From contig JADFQD010000004.1 in NCBI GenBank assembly GCA_022561975.1, positions 1 through 58,451 on the forward strand: DNA of 58,451 nt, given 5' to 3'. Source of the stretch: Acidobacteriota bacterium. GTDB lineage: Bacteria; Acidobacteriota; Thermoanaerobaculia; Multivoradales; JAHEKO01. The translations under genes were made by a program, and so were the position numbers. Shown here one piece after another: positions 16,687-26,266 of this stretch (its first letter is position 1; each line of letters opens with the position of its first letter). Under the pieces are notes generated by a model, which made no database searches, was not told the origin of the DNA, and saw only the letters and a program-made list of their open reading frames with translations.

Positions 16687-19146
16687 GTGAGAGCCCGAAA
16701 CGGGACGTTTCGGGAGGAAACCCTGGCCCTGACAAAACCTAAGACGCCGGCCCGAAAGCTGCCACCCGGCAAGGGCTCGGAGCTTCTGGGGATTGCGGCT
16801 CTGCTGGCGGCTGTGCTGCTGCTGACCAGCTTCGTGAGTCATCGGCCGAGCGACCCGAGCATTCTTCATCAGGTTTCGGCCGAAGTCCCGATTCGAAACT
16901 GGATCGGATTGGTCGGGGCCGAGCTGTCGGCGCTCGGCTTCGGTTTTCTGGGTCTGGCGACGTTTCTCATTCCCCTGCTTCTGGCGGCCGCCGCCTATCG
17001 GCGCCTCAAGCGTCAGAACCGCCCCATGGTGTTCGGTCGTGGCCTGGGCGGCTTGTTGCTTATCGCCGCAGTGCCCGGTCTGCTGCAGCTCGCTCTCGGA
17101 ACCGTTCGCTGGCGGGGTCTCGAGATCGCGGCGGGCGGCGGCATGGGAGTGATCACCGTCAACAATCTCGAGCGTGCTCTCGGGTTCGTCGGGACGACGT
17201 TCGTTCTGCTGGCGATGGTGATGGCGGGCTCGGCACTGGCGATTCAGTCGACTCTGGGAGAATTGCTCTCGAGCTGGGCGAACAAGTTAAAATCCACGCT
17301 CGATGACTTGCGTTTCGGCTGGGTGCGACGCCGCCAACGGCGCGAGAAGGACAGATCTCGCGAGCGCGTTGTTACCAAGCACCTGAAGCGAGCCGAGGCC
17401 AAACGCTTGGCCGAGATGGAGAAGATGGCCCAGACGACCGCGAGCGGCACAGCGCCGGCGCCGGCCGCGCGATTGGACTTGCCGATGCGAGTCACCGAGA
17501 AGACGGGGCGCCAGGGCTTTTCGATTCGGAAGGTGAGCCCGGTATCGGGATCGGCTCCGGCGTCGCTGTCGCCGACGTCGCCCGAGTCCTTGAAGTCGGC
17601 GGCGAACGCGCAATCGAATATCCCGTTCCCGGAGCCGGTCGAAGAGCTGGGGGCCTTGCCGCCGATCAACCTGCTCTCGGTGGAGGAGGTCAAGGCGAAG
17701 GTCGATCCCGACGAACTGGTGCGGCTGGGTGAGCTCATCCGCGCGCGCTGCGCCGAGTTCGGAGTCGAAGGCAGCGTCGAAGCGATTACTCCGGGGCCGG
17801 TGATCACTACCTATGAGTTTCAGCCGGCGCCCGGTGTGAAGGTGAGCCAGATCGTTAATCTCCAGGACGACCTGGCCCTGGCCTTGAAGGCCGAAGCGAT
17901 TCGAATCGATCGGCTGCCTGGACGCTCGACGCTCGGCATCGAAGTGCCGAACAAAGAGCGGGCGATTCTCCGGCTCGGCCATTTTCTGAGTCAGGATGCA
18001 TTTCGTCGCGCGCCTTCCGTTCTGACCATGGCTCTGGGTACGACGATTCACGGCGAGCCCTACTACGCCGACCTCGCCACGATGCCCCATTTGCTGGTTG
18101 CCGGCGCTACCGGGTCGGGTAAAAGCGTGGGGCTTCAGACCATGATCACTTCGATCGTCTACAAGGCGCGTCATGATGAGGTGCAGTTCATCTTCATAGA
18201 TCCGAAGCGCATCGAGCTCGGCGTCTACAAGGATATTCCGCATCTCAAGACCGAGGTCGTGGTCGAGCCCAAGAAGGCCTCGAACGCTCTTCGGTGGGCG
18301 GTCGCCGAGATGGAACGCCGCTACCGCATGCTGGCGGAAGTGCACGTGCGATCGATCGCGTTTTACAACCAAGCGATCGCGGATCCTAAAGTTCGCGAGC
18401 GTCTGGCGCTCTCGGAGCGAGTGGAAGGCGAGATCGAGCGCAGCATGGAAGATCTCAAGCCGCTGCCGTACTACGTGGTCGTGATCGACGAGTTGGCGGA
18501 TCTGATGATGGTGTGTTCGGCCGAGGTCGAAGCCTCGATCGCCCGGCTCGCGCAGATGGCCCGCGCGGTGGGCATCCATCTGATTGTCTCGACGCAGCGT
18601 CCGTCCGTGGATGTTCTGACCGGAACGATCAAGGCCAACTTCCCTTGCCGCATGGCATTCGCCACGGCAACCGGGCACGATTCGCGGACCATTCTCGATC
18701 AGATCGGAGCCGAGAAGCTGTTGGGCAAGGGCGACATGTTGCTGATGCTGCCGGGGACCTCGCGGGTCATGCGTCTCCACGGCGCCTACGTATCGGAGCA
18801 GGAAACCGCGGCGCTGGTGCGCTGGCTCAAGAAGCAGGGGCCGCCGCAGCTCGATCCGGCGGTGCTCGAAGCGCCAGCGGAAGAGACCAAGAGGAGGGGC
18901 GGCGGGTCGGGAGACGATGAGCTTTTCGACGAGGCGGCGCGGCTGGTGGTCGCCGAGCGTCAGGCTTCGGCGAGTTTTCTTCAGCGCCGAATGCGGGTGG
19001 GATTCTCACGCGCCGCTCGGCTGATCGACATCATGGAGCAGGACGGCCTGCTGGGCCCGCCGCAGGGCTCGAAGCCGCGCGAGGTGCTGGTGCCGGTCGA
19101 TTACTTCGAGGAGATCGACGGCGCCAGGCGCGAGTGGGAAGCCTGA
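16687..19146 (+). CDS. ftsK: DNA translocase FtsK/SpoIIIE
   Basis: N-terminal TM helices, GPVITTYEFQPAPGVKVSQI, PHLLVAGATGSGKSVGL, C-terminal gamma-like domain SASFLQRRMRVGFSRAARLIDIMEQDGLLGPPQGSKPREVL. Confidence 0.93.
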   Translation: MRARNGTFREETLALTKPKTPARKLPPGKGSELLGIAALLAAVLLLTSFVSHRPSDPSILHQVSAEVPIRNWIGLVGAELSALGFGFLGLATFLIPLLLAAAAYRRLKRQNRPMVFGRGLGGLLLIAAVPGLLQLALGTVRWRGLEIAAGGGMGVITVNNLERALGFVGTTFVLLAMVMAGSALAIQSTLGELLSSWANKLKSTLDDLRFGWVRRRQRREKDRSRERVVTKHLKRAEAKRLAEMEKMAQTTASGTAPAPAARLDLPMRVTEKTGRQGFSIRKVSPVSGSAPASLSPTSPESLKSAANAQSNIPFPEPVEELGALPPINLLSVEEVKAKVDPDELVRLGELIRARCAEFGVEGSVEAITPGPVITTYEFQPAPGVKVSQIVNLQDDLALALKAEAIRIDRLPGRSTLGIEVPNKERAILRLGHFLSQDAFRRAPSVLTMALGTTIHGEPYYADLATMPHLLVAGATGSGKSVGLQTMITSIVYKARHDEVQFIFIDPKRIELGVYKDIPHLKTEVVVEPKKASNALRWAVAEMERRYRMLAEVHVRSIAFYNQAIADPKVRERLALSERVEGEIERSMEDLKPLPYYVVVIDELADLMMVCSAEVEASIARLAQMARAVGIHLIVSTQRPSVDVLTGTIKANFPCRMAFATATGHDSRTILDQIGAEKLLGKGDMLLMLPGTSRVMRLHGAYVSEQETAALVRWLKKQGPPQLDPAVLEAPAEETKRRGGGSGDDELFDEAARLVVAERQASASFLQRRMRVGFSRAARLIDIMEQDGLLGPPQGSKPREVLVPVDYFEEIDGARREWEA

Positions 19147-19214
19147 GGGCGGCGACCGTCTCTCAGCCAACGAGCCGAAGAATCCGCGGTCGGGGTTCGG
19201 GATACGATTCGGCC

Positions 19215-20183
19215 ATGAGTGCCCCCGGTCCGGTCGTCTTTTTTGGTACGCCGCAGTTTGCGGTGCCTTGCTTGGAGAAATTGGCCGGTTCAGAGTTTTG
19301 TCCCGACCTCGTGGTCTCTCAGCCGTCACGGCCAGCCGGACGAGGACGTGAGATCAGGATGCCGCCGGTCGCGGAACGAGCCGGAGCGCTGAATTTGTAC
19401 TGCGAACAGGTGTCGAGCGTGCGTTCGGAGGCCTTTCTCGAGAGACTCGAAGCGTTGGAGCCGTGGATCGCGGTGGTCGTTGCCTTTGGCCAGATCTTTC
19501 CCGAGAGGCTGCTCGAGATTCCGGTCGAAGGGTGTGTCAACGTTCACGCTTCGCTGTTGCCTCGGTACCGAGGGGCGGCGCCGATTCAGGCGGCGATCGC
19601 GTCGGGAGATTCGGTGACCGGGGTCACTACCATGCGTATGGAAGCCGGGCTCGACTCCGGCCCCATTCTGCTCGAACGCGAAGTCGGAATCGGGGACCAC
19701 GACATGTCGGCGGACGTAGCCGCTGCGCTGGCTACGGCAGGTGCGGAGCTGTTGCTGGAGACGCTGCACGGGCTCGCATCCGAGGCGCTCGTGGCGCAGC
19801 CGCAGGATGAGCGCGAGGTGACCTGGGCACCTCGTCTCGAGAAGAGCGACGGTCATGTCGATTGGCGTCTGTCTGCTCGTGTGCTCTACGATCGGTATCG
19901 CGCCTATACGCCCTGGCCCGGAATGACCACTTCGTTTCGCGGGGCACCGATCAAGATTCTGGGCTGTGCGCCCGGTAAGCAAGATGAGGAGGGTGGGGAG
20001 GAGGCATCGGATGCGGAGCCCGGAACAGTTGTCGCCCGATCGTCTGGCCTTCACGTCGCCTGTGGCGATGGCCGGATTCTCGACTTGACCTCTCTACAGC
20101 GACCCGGTCGGAAGGCGTTGTCGGGCTCCGATTTCGCCAATGGGGAGCGGGTCGAGGTCGGGGACCGCTTCGGGGCGCCGTGA
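19215..20183 (+). CDS. fmt: Methionyl-tRNA formyltransferase
   Basis: VVFFGTPQFAVPCLEKL, NVHASLLPRYRGAAPIQAAIASGDSVTGVTTMRMEAGLDSGPIL. Confidence 0.92.
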   Translation: MSAPGPVVFFGTPQFAVPCLEKLAGSEFCPDLVVSQPSRPAGRGREIRMPPVAERAGALNLYCEQVSSVRSEAFLERLEALEPWIAVVVAFGQIFPERLLEIPVEGCVNVHASLLPRYRGAAPIQAAIASGDSVTGVTTMRMEAGLDSGPILLEREVGIGDHDMSADVAAALATAGAELLLETLHGLASEALVAQPQDEREVTWAPRLEKSDGHVDWRLSARVLYDRYRAYTPWPGMTTSFRGAPIKILGCAPGKQDEEGGEEASDAEPGTVVARSSGLHVACGDGRILDLTSLQRPGRKALSGSDFANGERVEVGDRFGAP

Positions 20184-21532
20184 GCGCCGCGAGCACCGCG
20201 AATACCGCGAGCCGGGACGGAGTCCGCACAGTCGCCGCGCGAGTGTTGGCGACCGCGCTCGAAGCCAAGTCACCGGTCGGTGCGCTTCTCGAGACGGCGC
20301 GAGTCGGTCTCTCATCGCGCGACCAGGGGCTGCTGCACGAACTGGTATTGGGGACGCTTCGTTGGCTGCGGTTTGTCGACTTCGTACTCGAAACCGCCGC
20401 GGCCAGGCCGCTTTCGAAGATCGATGCCGACCTTGTACCGACGCTCCGGGTCGCGGTCTACCAGCTGCTGTATCTGGATCGCCTTCCGTCGCACGCGGTG
20501 GTGCATGCGGCGGTGGAGGACATCAAGCGCAGAAGCCACCGGGGCGCCGCGGGCTTTGCCAACGCCATCCTGCGTAAGGTGGCGCAGCGTCGGGATCCGA
20601 CGAAACGGTCGATCGAATGGCCGATCGATACGGGAGACCCGATCGAGGACCTGGCCACGGAGACGAGTTACCCGACGTTTCTGGTGCGCCGTTGGGTGGA
20701 GCGCTTCGGGAAGGAGCGGGCGGCCTCGGCTCTCGCCGCCGGGAATCGGCGTGCTGGGTTTCAGTTGACCTGCCTCCTCGATCGCGACGAACTGGCGGCC
20801 GAACTTGCAATAGAAGGCGTCGAGACGCAGCCGGCGGAGATCTCGGCCCGGGGCCTCTACGTCCTCGCGGGTGACCCCCGCAAGACAGGGGCGTTTCGAG
20901 TGGGCAAGTTCTACATTCAGGACCAGGCCAGCCAGGCGGCCGCGTTGATCCCGATGCCGGCAGCTGGAGACCGGATCCTCGATGTCGCTGCGGCGCCGGG
21001 CGGTAAGTCTTTTTCGCTTCTGGCGGCCGAACCGGGCGTGAGTCTGGTAGCCGCCGACGTATCGTTGGCGAGAGTCCTACGCTTGCGGTCCAACCGAGAG
21101 CGGCTGCGGTGCGGCTTCGGCGTAGTGGTCTCTTCCGGGGAGCAGCCGGGTTTTGGAGGTGGATTCGACCGGGTGATCGTCGACCTGCCCTGCACCGGCA
21201 CGGGCACCTTTGCCCGGCATCCCGAACTCAAGTGGCGGATTTCTGAAGGTGAACTCTCTCGTTTGGCGGGTCGTAGCCTCGAGATGCTGATCCCGTCGGC
21301 GGACCTCGTGGCGGTCGGCGGACGCCTGTGCGCGATCACCTGTTCGCTCGAGCGCGAAGAGAACGAGGATGTTGTTGCCGAGTTTCTGGATCGCAGGCCC
21401 GATTTCGAGCTCGAAACCCTCGAACTGACTCCCGAGCACGCATCGTTCGTCGCGGGGCCGGGCCACTGGCGGGTCCTGCCGTCCGCCAAGCATGACGGCT
21501 TTACGGTACACGTGGTCAGGCGCCGACGGTAG
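20180..21532 (+). CDS. rsmB: 16S rRNA (cytosine967-C5)-methyltransferase
   Basis: NusB-like N-terminus plus YIQDQASQAAAL, ILDVAAAPGGKSF, VIVDLPCTGTGTFARHPELKWR, ITCSLEREENEDVV. Confidence 0.9.
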   Translation: MSAASTANTASRDGVRTVAARVLATALEAKSPVGALLETARVGLSSRDQGLLHELVLGTLRWLRFVDFVLETAAARPLSKIDADLVPTLRVAVYQLLYLDRLPSHAVVHAAVEDIKRRSHRGAAGFANAILRKVAQRRDPTKRSIEWPIDTGDPIEDLATETSYPTFLVRRWVERFGKERAASALAAGNRRAGFQLTCLLDRDELAAELAIEGVETQPAEISARGLYVLAGDPRKTGAFRVGKFYIQDQASQAAALIPMPAAGDRILDVAAAPGGKSFSLLAAEPGVSLVAADVSLARVLRLRSNRERLRCGFGVVVSSGEQPGFGGGFDRVIVDLPCTGTGTFARHPELKWRISEGELSRLAGRSLEMLIPSADLVAVGGRLCAITCSLEREENEDVVAEFLDRRPDFELETLELTPEHASFVAGPGHWRVLPSAKHDGFTVHVVRRRR

Positions 21533-21554
21533 GCGCTATCAGGGGGCAGAAATA

Positions 21555-21670
21555 AGGTCGTCTTGGCCGCGGGTCGGAGATTCGTAGCGCCGAGCAAAGC
21601 GGCGCCGAAGCTCGGCACGGTTTGCTTTCGAAAGGCGCCGTCGACCGAAGACCCGCGGCCAAGACGACCT
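21555..21670. repeat. Inverted repeat with 21-bp perfect arms between convergent rsmB and glycosyltransferase genes
   Basis: aggtcgtcttggccgcgggtc (21555-21575) and gacccgcggccaagacgacct (21650-21670). Confidence 0.75.
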
Positions 21671-21706
21671 CTCGTATGTCGCGATTTCCATCGGACGTCG
21701 CGCCTG

Positions 21707-22387
21707 CTATCGGACGTCGTGATAGAAGCGCGCGAGCCGCTCCGGCGAGACACCGGCGAAGTAGAGCGCGAAGATTAACCAGTTGAACGCGATCGTCCGG
21801 GTGATGCCACGATCCTCGAAGCGCCTTGTCGAGGTGACCACCGGGGGCTCCAGAATGGTTACCTTGCCCAGGCGCTTCAAGCGGCGCATGAACTCGAGGT
21901 CTTCGAGAATCGGCCAGTCGGGAAAACCGCCGAGTTCCTCGAACGCCGTTCGGCTGACGAACTGGGCTTGATCTCCCAGCGGGGATTGGAACCAGTGGGT
22001 GCGCAGGTTGACTATGCTCGACCCGAGCCGGTAGATCGGTCGCGAAGAGGCGAAGCGAATCTGAAAGCCACCGCCGACGGAGCCGTTGGCGAGAGCGTTG
22101 GCGACCGATCGAACGGCGCCCTCCGGAAGCACCGTGTCGGCGTGGAGGAAAAGCAGACCGTCGCCGCGCGCGGCCCGGGCGCCGCGATTGAGTTGCGGCC
22201 CCCGCCCGGGGGGTCCGCTGACGACTCGTGCGCCGCAGTTCGCGGCAATCTGTCGAGTGAGATCCTCGCTTCCGCCGTCGCTGACCAGAACCTCTTCGGA
22301 GGCCGCGACGATCTCGGGGAGGTTGCTCGCCAAGGCTGACGCCTCGTTGAGCGTGGGAATCACAACGGCAATCGATTGGCGCTTCAA
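21707..22387 (-). CDS. Family 2 glycosyltransferase (TIGR04283-like)
   Basis: IAVVIPTLNEASALASNLPEI, VLVSDGGSEDLT, GRGPQLNRGARAARGDGLLFLHADT, DQAQFVSRTAFEELGGFPDWPILEDLEFMRRLKR. Confidence 0.85.
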   Translation of the reverse strand: MKRQSIAVVIPTLNEASALASNLPEIVAASEEVLVSDGGSEDLTRQIAANCGARVVSGPPGRGPQLNRGARAARGDGLLFLHADTVLPEGAVRSVANALANGSVGGGFQIRFASSRPIYRLGSSIVNLRTHWFQSPLGDQAQFVSRTAFEELGGFPDWPILEDLEFMRRLKRLGKVTILEPPVVTSTRRFEDRGITRTIAFNWLIFALYFAGVSPERLARFYHDVR

Positions 22388-22464
22388 GTCGGCCGAATGC
22401 TAGCAGGAGCAACTCCCTGACAATGGCAGTACGATAGCGGCGGGAGATCGGAGATCGGAGATCG

Positions 22465-22956
22465 ATGAGTCGCGACCACAGCTTCAGCCATTTGGATTCG
22501 GCAGGGCGCGCCACCATGGTCGATGTTTCCGAAAAGCCGGTGACCCGCCGCATCGCCGAGGCCTCGTGCAGGGTCTTGCTTCAACCTTCGACCCTCGAGC
22601 GCCTGAGCGACCTGCCCAAGGGTGACGCGCTGGCGGTGGCACGAATTGCCGGGATCCAGGCGGCCAAACGTACCGGTGAGTTGATTCCGCTGGCGCATCC
22701 GCTGACGCCGGAGGACGTTCAGGTGGAGTTCGAGCCGGGAGACGGTGAAGTGACCATTCGCAGCCGAGTCGTGGTCACGGCTCGCACCGGCGCCGAAATG
22801 GAGGCGCTCACCGCCTGTGCCCTGGCCGCGCTCACGCTCTACGACATGGTCAAGGCGGTGGACAGGGCGGCGACGGTGACGGATCTTCGGCTGGATTCGA
22901 AGTCGGGCGGGGTTTCCGGGGATTTTCGGCGGTCGGGTGACCGCTCGAGCAACTGA
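22465..22956 (+). CDS. moaC: Cyclic pyranopterin monophosphate synthase (molybdenum cofactor)
   Basis: FSHLDSAGRATMVDVSEKPVTRRIAEA, GIQAAKRTGELIPLAHPL, MEALTACALAALTLYDMVKAVDR. Confidence 0.93.
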   Translation: MSRDHSFSHLDSAGRATMVDVSEKPVTRRIAEASCRVLLQPSTLERLSDLPKGDALAVARIAGIQAAKRTGELIPLAHPLTPEDVQVEFEPGDGEVTIRSRVVVTARTGAEMEALTACALAALTLYDMVKAVDRAATVTDLRLDSKSGGVSGDFRRSGDRSSN

Positions 22957-22958
22957 GA

Positions 22959-24173
22959 GTGCCGGATTCGGAACTGCGGACCGGCCTCGATCGGCTGCTC
23001 GAACGGACTGAACAGCTCCGCGGCCGGCGCTACGGACTGCTCAGCCACAGCGCGGCGGTGTCTCACGAACTGCTGCCGATTCACCTGGCGTTGGCCAAGA
23101 CCGGCGCCGAGGCTCCGAGGCGGCTGTTCGGACCGGAGCACGGTTTCTACAGCATTGAGCAGGACATGGTCGCCTCGGTGAACACTGTCGATCCTTTGAC
23201 CGGCGTGCCGATCGTTTCGCTTTACGGTGACTCGAAGGACTCGCTCAAACCCGAGAAGCGAGCCTTCGAGGGGCTGGATCTGGTGATCATCGATCTTCAG
23301 GACGTCGGGAGTCGTTACTACACCTATGCCGCGACCGGAGTCTGGACGGCGGAAGCCGCACTGGCGGCGGGTTGTGAAGTTTGGCTGCTGGACCGCCCGA
23401 ATCCGCTGGGTGGAGCGGTGATCGAGGGGAACCGCCGGCAGCCCGGTTTCGAGTCCTTTGTTGGCGCTTTCGAAATGCCGGTGCGCCATGGCCTGACCAT
23501 GGCCGAGTTGGTCTTGATGGCTCTGGAGAGAGCAACTGGGGACGAAGCCCTGCGGGTTTGGTCGCTCGAAGGGTGGAGCCGCTCGGACGACTGGGAGGCC
23601 ACCGGCAGGACCTGGGTAGCGCCCTCGCCGAACATCCCCACGCCGCAAACAGCTCGGGTCTATCCGGGTAGTTGTCTGCTCGAAGCGACCGAGTTTTCCG
23701 AAGGCCGCGGCACGACGAGTCCGTTCGAGCTCATCGGGGCTCCGGGTCTCGACGCCGTGGCTCTGGCCGACGAGCTCAACGCCCGCAATCTCGCGGGAGC
23801 CCGTTTTTCGCCGGCGCTCTTCAAGCCGCAGTATCAGAAACATTCGGGCCGAGCCTGTGCCGGCGTGCGCTGGTTTGTCGAGGACTTCTCGCGGCTGCAG
23901 CCCTATCGCTGTGGCGTCGAGATTCTTCGTGTGCTCCACCGGACGGCGGCAGGCGTTTTTTCCTGGCGCCGACGGCCGTACGAGTTCGAGAGCGATCGGC
24001 CCGCCATCGACCTGCTGACCGGTGACTCCAAGCTGCGCGAGGCGCTCGAGGGGGATGACGACATCGAGGAGTGGATCGCCGGCTGGTCCGACGACGAAGC
24101 CGACTTTCGCGAGGCGCGTCGACCATTCTTGCTGTACCCCGGAGCCGAAGCCGAAAGTAGGGGCCGGGAATAG
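22959..24173 (+). CDS. DUF1343 / NamZ-like exo-beta-N-acetylmuramidase family protein
   Basis: RRLFGPEHGFYSIEQDM, LVIIDLQDVGSRYYTYAATG, VWLLDRPNPLGGAVIEGN, PVRHGLTMAELVLM. Confidence 0.88.
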   Translation: MPDSELRTGLDRLLERTEQLRGRRYGLLSHSAAVSHELLPIHLALAKTGAEAPRRLFGPEHGFYSIEQDMVASVNTVDPLTGVPIVSLYGDSKDSLKPEKRAFEGLDLVIIDLQDVGSRYYTYAATGVWTAEAALAAGCEVWLLDRPNPLGGAVIEGNRRQPGFESFVGAFEMPVRHGLTMAELVLMALERATGDEALRVWSLEGWSRSDDWEATGRTWVAPSPNIPTPQTARVYPGSCLLEATEFSEGRGTTSPFELIGAPGLDAVALADELNARNLAGARFSPALFKPQYQKHSGRACAGVRWFVEDFSRLQPYRCGVEILRVLHRTAAGVFSWRRRPYEFESDRPAIDLLTGDSKLREALEGDDDIEEWIAGWSDDEADFREARRPFLLYPGAEAESRGRE

Positions 24174-24198
24174 AGGCCGAGGGGAGAGAATAAACCGG

Positions 24199-24615
24199 AT
24201 GAAGCATATTCACGTTCTCAGGACCACTTGCGCCGCTGCGGATTTTCGGCCCCTTTTTGCGGCGCTGGCGGCTCTAGGCCTGCGGGTCGGATGGTTGGAT
24301 ATGGAGAGCACGGCCGGCGCTCCTGCCGAGTTGGAGCAGGCGGCCGCGCAGGGAGCGTTTCGATCCGTTGGCGTGACCGCGGATCGGGTGCTCACGGTCA
24401 AGCCCGTGCATGGAGCGACTGTGTTGAAGGATCTGCTCCGGGAGTATTTCGCGGGTTGCCGGCTGGTGGTGATTCGAGGAGGTCTCGACGCGCCCGAACT
24501 CCTGGTTGCCCCGGAGGGCTACAGGGTGCGCTTCGAGGACGGAACCGAGAAAGACTTCTCGTCCGAGGCGCTGGCAAAAGCGTTGCGCAAACCCCTCCTG
24601 CGGAGGGCAAGATAG
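24199..24615 (+). CDS. Hypothetical protein
   Basis: 139-aa ORF co-directional between namZ-like and serA genes, start MKHIHVLRTTC. Confidence 0.55.
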   Translation: MKHIHVLRTTCAAADFRPLFAALAALGLRVGWLDMESTAGAPAELEQAAAQGAFRSVGVTADRVLTVKPVHGATVLKDLLREYFAGCRLVVIRGGLDAPELLVAPEGYRVRFEDGTEKDFSSEALAKALRKPLLRRAR

Positions 24616-24673
24616 CCAAGAATGGAAACGGGCAAGATAGCCCAAGCGAGCAGCGGAAAAGATAAACTACTCA

Positions 24674-26266
24674 ATGCACAGAATTCTTCTTTGCGATCCT
24701 CTCGACGAATCCGGTCTCGAGATTTTTCGTGACGCCGGTGTCGAGCTTCGTCAACTCGGTGATGGCGATAGCGAGCGCGAGCAGTTGCCTGAGATCGTCG
24801 CGGACTTCGACGCCATTGTGGTCCGCAGCCGCACCCAGGTGACCGCCGATCTGCTTCGCCGCGGTCGGAACCTGAAAGTCGTGGGCCGAGCCGGAATCGG
24901 CGTAGACAACGTCGACATCCCCGCAGCCACGGATTTGGGCATCCTGGTGGTCAACGCGCCGACGGCGAATCTGATCTCGGCAACCGAACACACCTTCGCG
25001 CTGTTGCTGGCCCTCGCTCGCAACGTGCCGGCCGCGGAGCGCTCGCTGCGTGCGGGCGAGTGGGACCGCAAGAGATTTATCGGGCTCGAGCTGGACGGCA
25101 AGACTCTGGGCGTCGTCGGCCTTGGCCGGATCGGTCAGGCCGTCGCCCACCGGGCTCGTGCCTTTGGCATGAAGGTTGTGGCCTACGATCCCTATTTGGA
25201 TCCGCTGGTAGCCAAGCGCCTGGAGATCGAGATGGCACCCTTGGAAGCCGTGCTGGCGGTTGCCGACGTGGTCACGCTGCATCTGCCGCTCACCGACGAG
25301 ACCCGCCATCTGATTTCGGCGGAGCGCATTGCTCGGATGAAGCCAGGCTCCATGCTGGTCAACTGCGCTCGTGGCGGAATCGTCGACGACAGGGCGTTGC
25401 TCGAAGCGCTCGAGTCCGAGCACCTGGCGGGGGCGGCGCTGGACGTTTTCGAGGTCGAGCCACCCGTGGACCGGAGACTGATTGACCACCCCCGCGTTGT
25501 GAGCACTCCCCACATCGGGGCCCAGACTCGCGAGGCGCAAGAGCGGGTCGCGACGCAGACGGCGCGCATGGTGCTGGCGGCTCTCGACGGCTCTCTGGCC
25601 GTTACCGCGGTCAACCTTCCTTTTCGAGCTGCCGGGCCGGGCGGCGAACCCTACCTGCGGTTGAGCGAGCAACTTGGGCGCCTGGCGAGTTCGCTCCTGG
25701 GTGGGAGTTTGAAGAAACTGCAGGTAGACCTTTGGGGCGTCGACGAAGAGCTCCATGGTGCGGTCTCGATTGCGGCGGTCCGCGGCGTACTGCGCCCGTT
25801 CCTGGGCGAGGCGGTCAACTTCGTCAATGCCGAGAAGCTGGCGGAGGACCGCGGGGTCGAGGTGGTGCGGGCGACTCATCGGCAAGCCGCCGAGTACTCG
25901 TCTCTGATCGGAGTCACCGTGACCGGAGCGCGAGGAACCGTCGAGCTGGCGGGCACCGTCTTCGGAGAGTCCGACCTGCGAGTTGTGCGCTACGACGACT
26001 ACCGGCTCGAGTTTCGGCCCGAGGGCAGGCTGCTGGTACTCAGCAACCGCGATGTCCCCGGTGTTGTCGGTAAGCTGGGTTCGCTTCTTGGCGAGGCCGG
26101 AGTGAATATCGCCGATATCCACCTGGCTCGCGGCAGCGCGAACCGTGAGGGCGAAGTCGACGCTGTGGCGGTTCTGCGTTTGGATCAACGCCCGGCGGAG
26201 GCGGTGCTCGATAGGCTGCGTGCCCTGCCCGAGGTGAGCAAGGCCCAGCTGGTGGATCTGGAATGA
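24674..26266 (+). CDS. serA: D-3-phosphoglycerate dehydrogenase (ACT-containing)
   Basis: VVRSRTQVTADLL, VGRAGIGVDNVDIPAAT, LGVVGLGRIGQAVAHRA, NCARGGIVDD, C-terminal ACT SNRDVPGVVGKLGSLLGEAGVNIADIHLAR. Confidence 0.93.
   Translation: MHRILLCDPLDESGLEIFRDAGVELRQLGDGDSEREQLPEIVADFDAIVVRSRTQVTADLLRRGRNLKVVGRAGIGVDNVDIPAATDLGILVVNAPTANLISATEHTFALLLALARNVPAAERSLRAGEWDRKRFIGLELDGKTLGVVGLGRIGQAVAHRARAFGMKVVAYDPYLDPLVAKRLEIEMAPLEAVLAVADVVTLHLPLTDETRHLISAERIARMKPGSMLVNCARGGIVDDRALLEALESEHLAGAALDVFEVEPPVDRRLIDHPRVVSTPHIGAQTREAQERVATQTARMVLAALDGSLAVTAVNLPFRAAGPGGEPYLRLSEQLGRLASSLLGGSLKKLQVDLWGVDEELHGAVSIAAVRGVLRPFLGEAVNFVNAEKLAEDRGVEVVRATHRQAAEYSSLIGVTVTGARGTVELAGTVFGESDLRVVRYDDYRLEFRPEGRLLVLSNRDVPGVVGKLGSLLGEAGVNIADIHLARGSANREGEVDAVAVLRLDQRPAEAVLDRLRALPEVSKAQLVDLE

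Noticed and set aside
17287-18780. 497-aa minus-strand ORF opposite ftsK
   Set aside because: Shadow ORF; ftsK motifs fully explain the region.
22440-22466. Triple ggagatc short tandem before moaC
   Set aside because: Short microsatellite-like repeat around the start codon; no evidence of function.
24603-24650. Direct repeat gcaagatagcc(c)aag downstream of the 139-aa ORF
   Set aside because: Two short imperfect copies only; likely chance or minor duplication.
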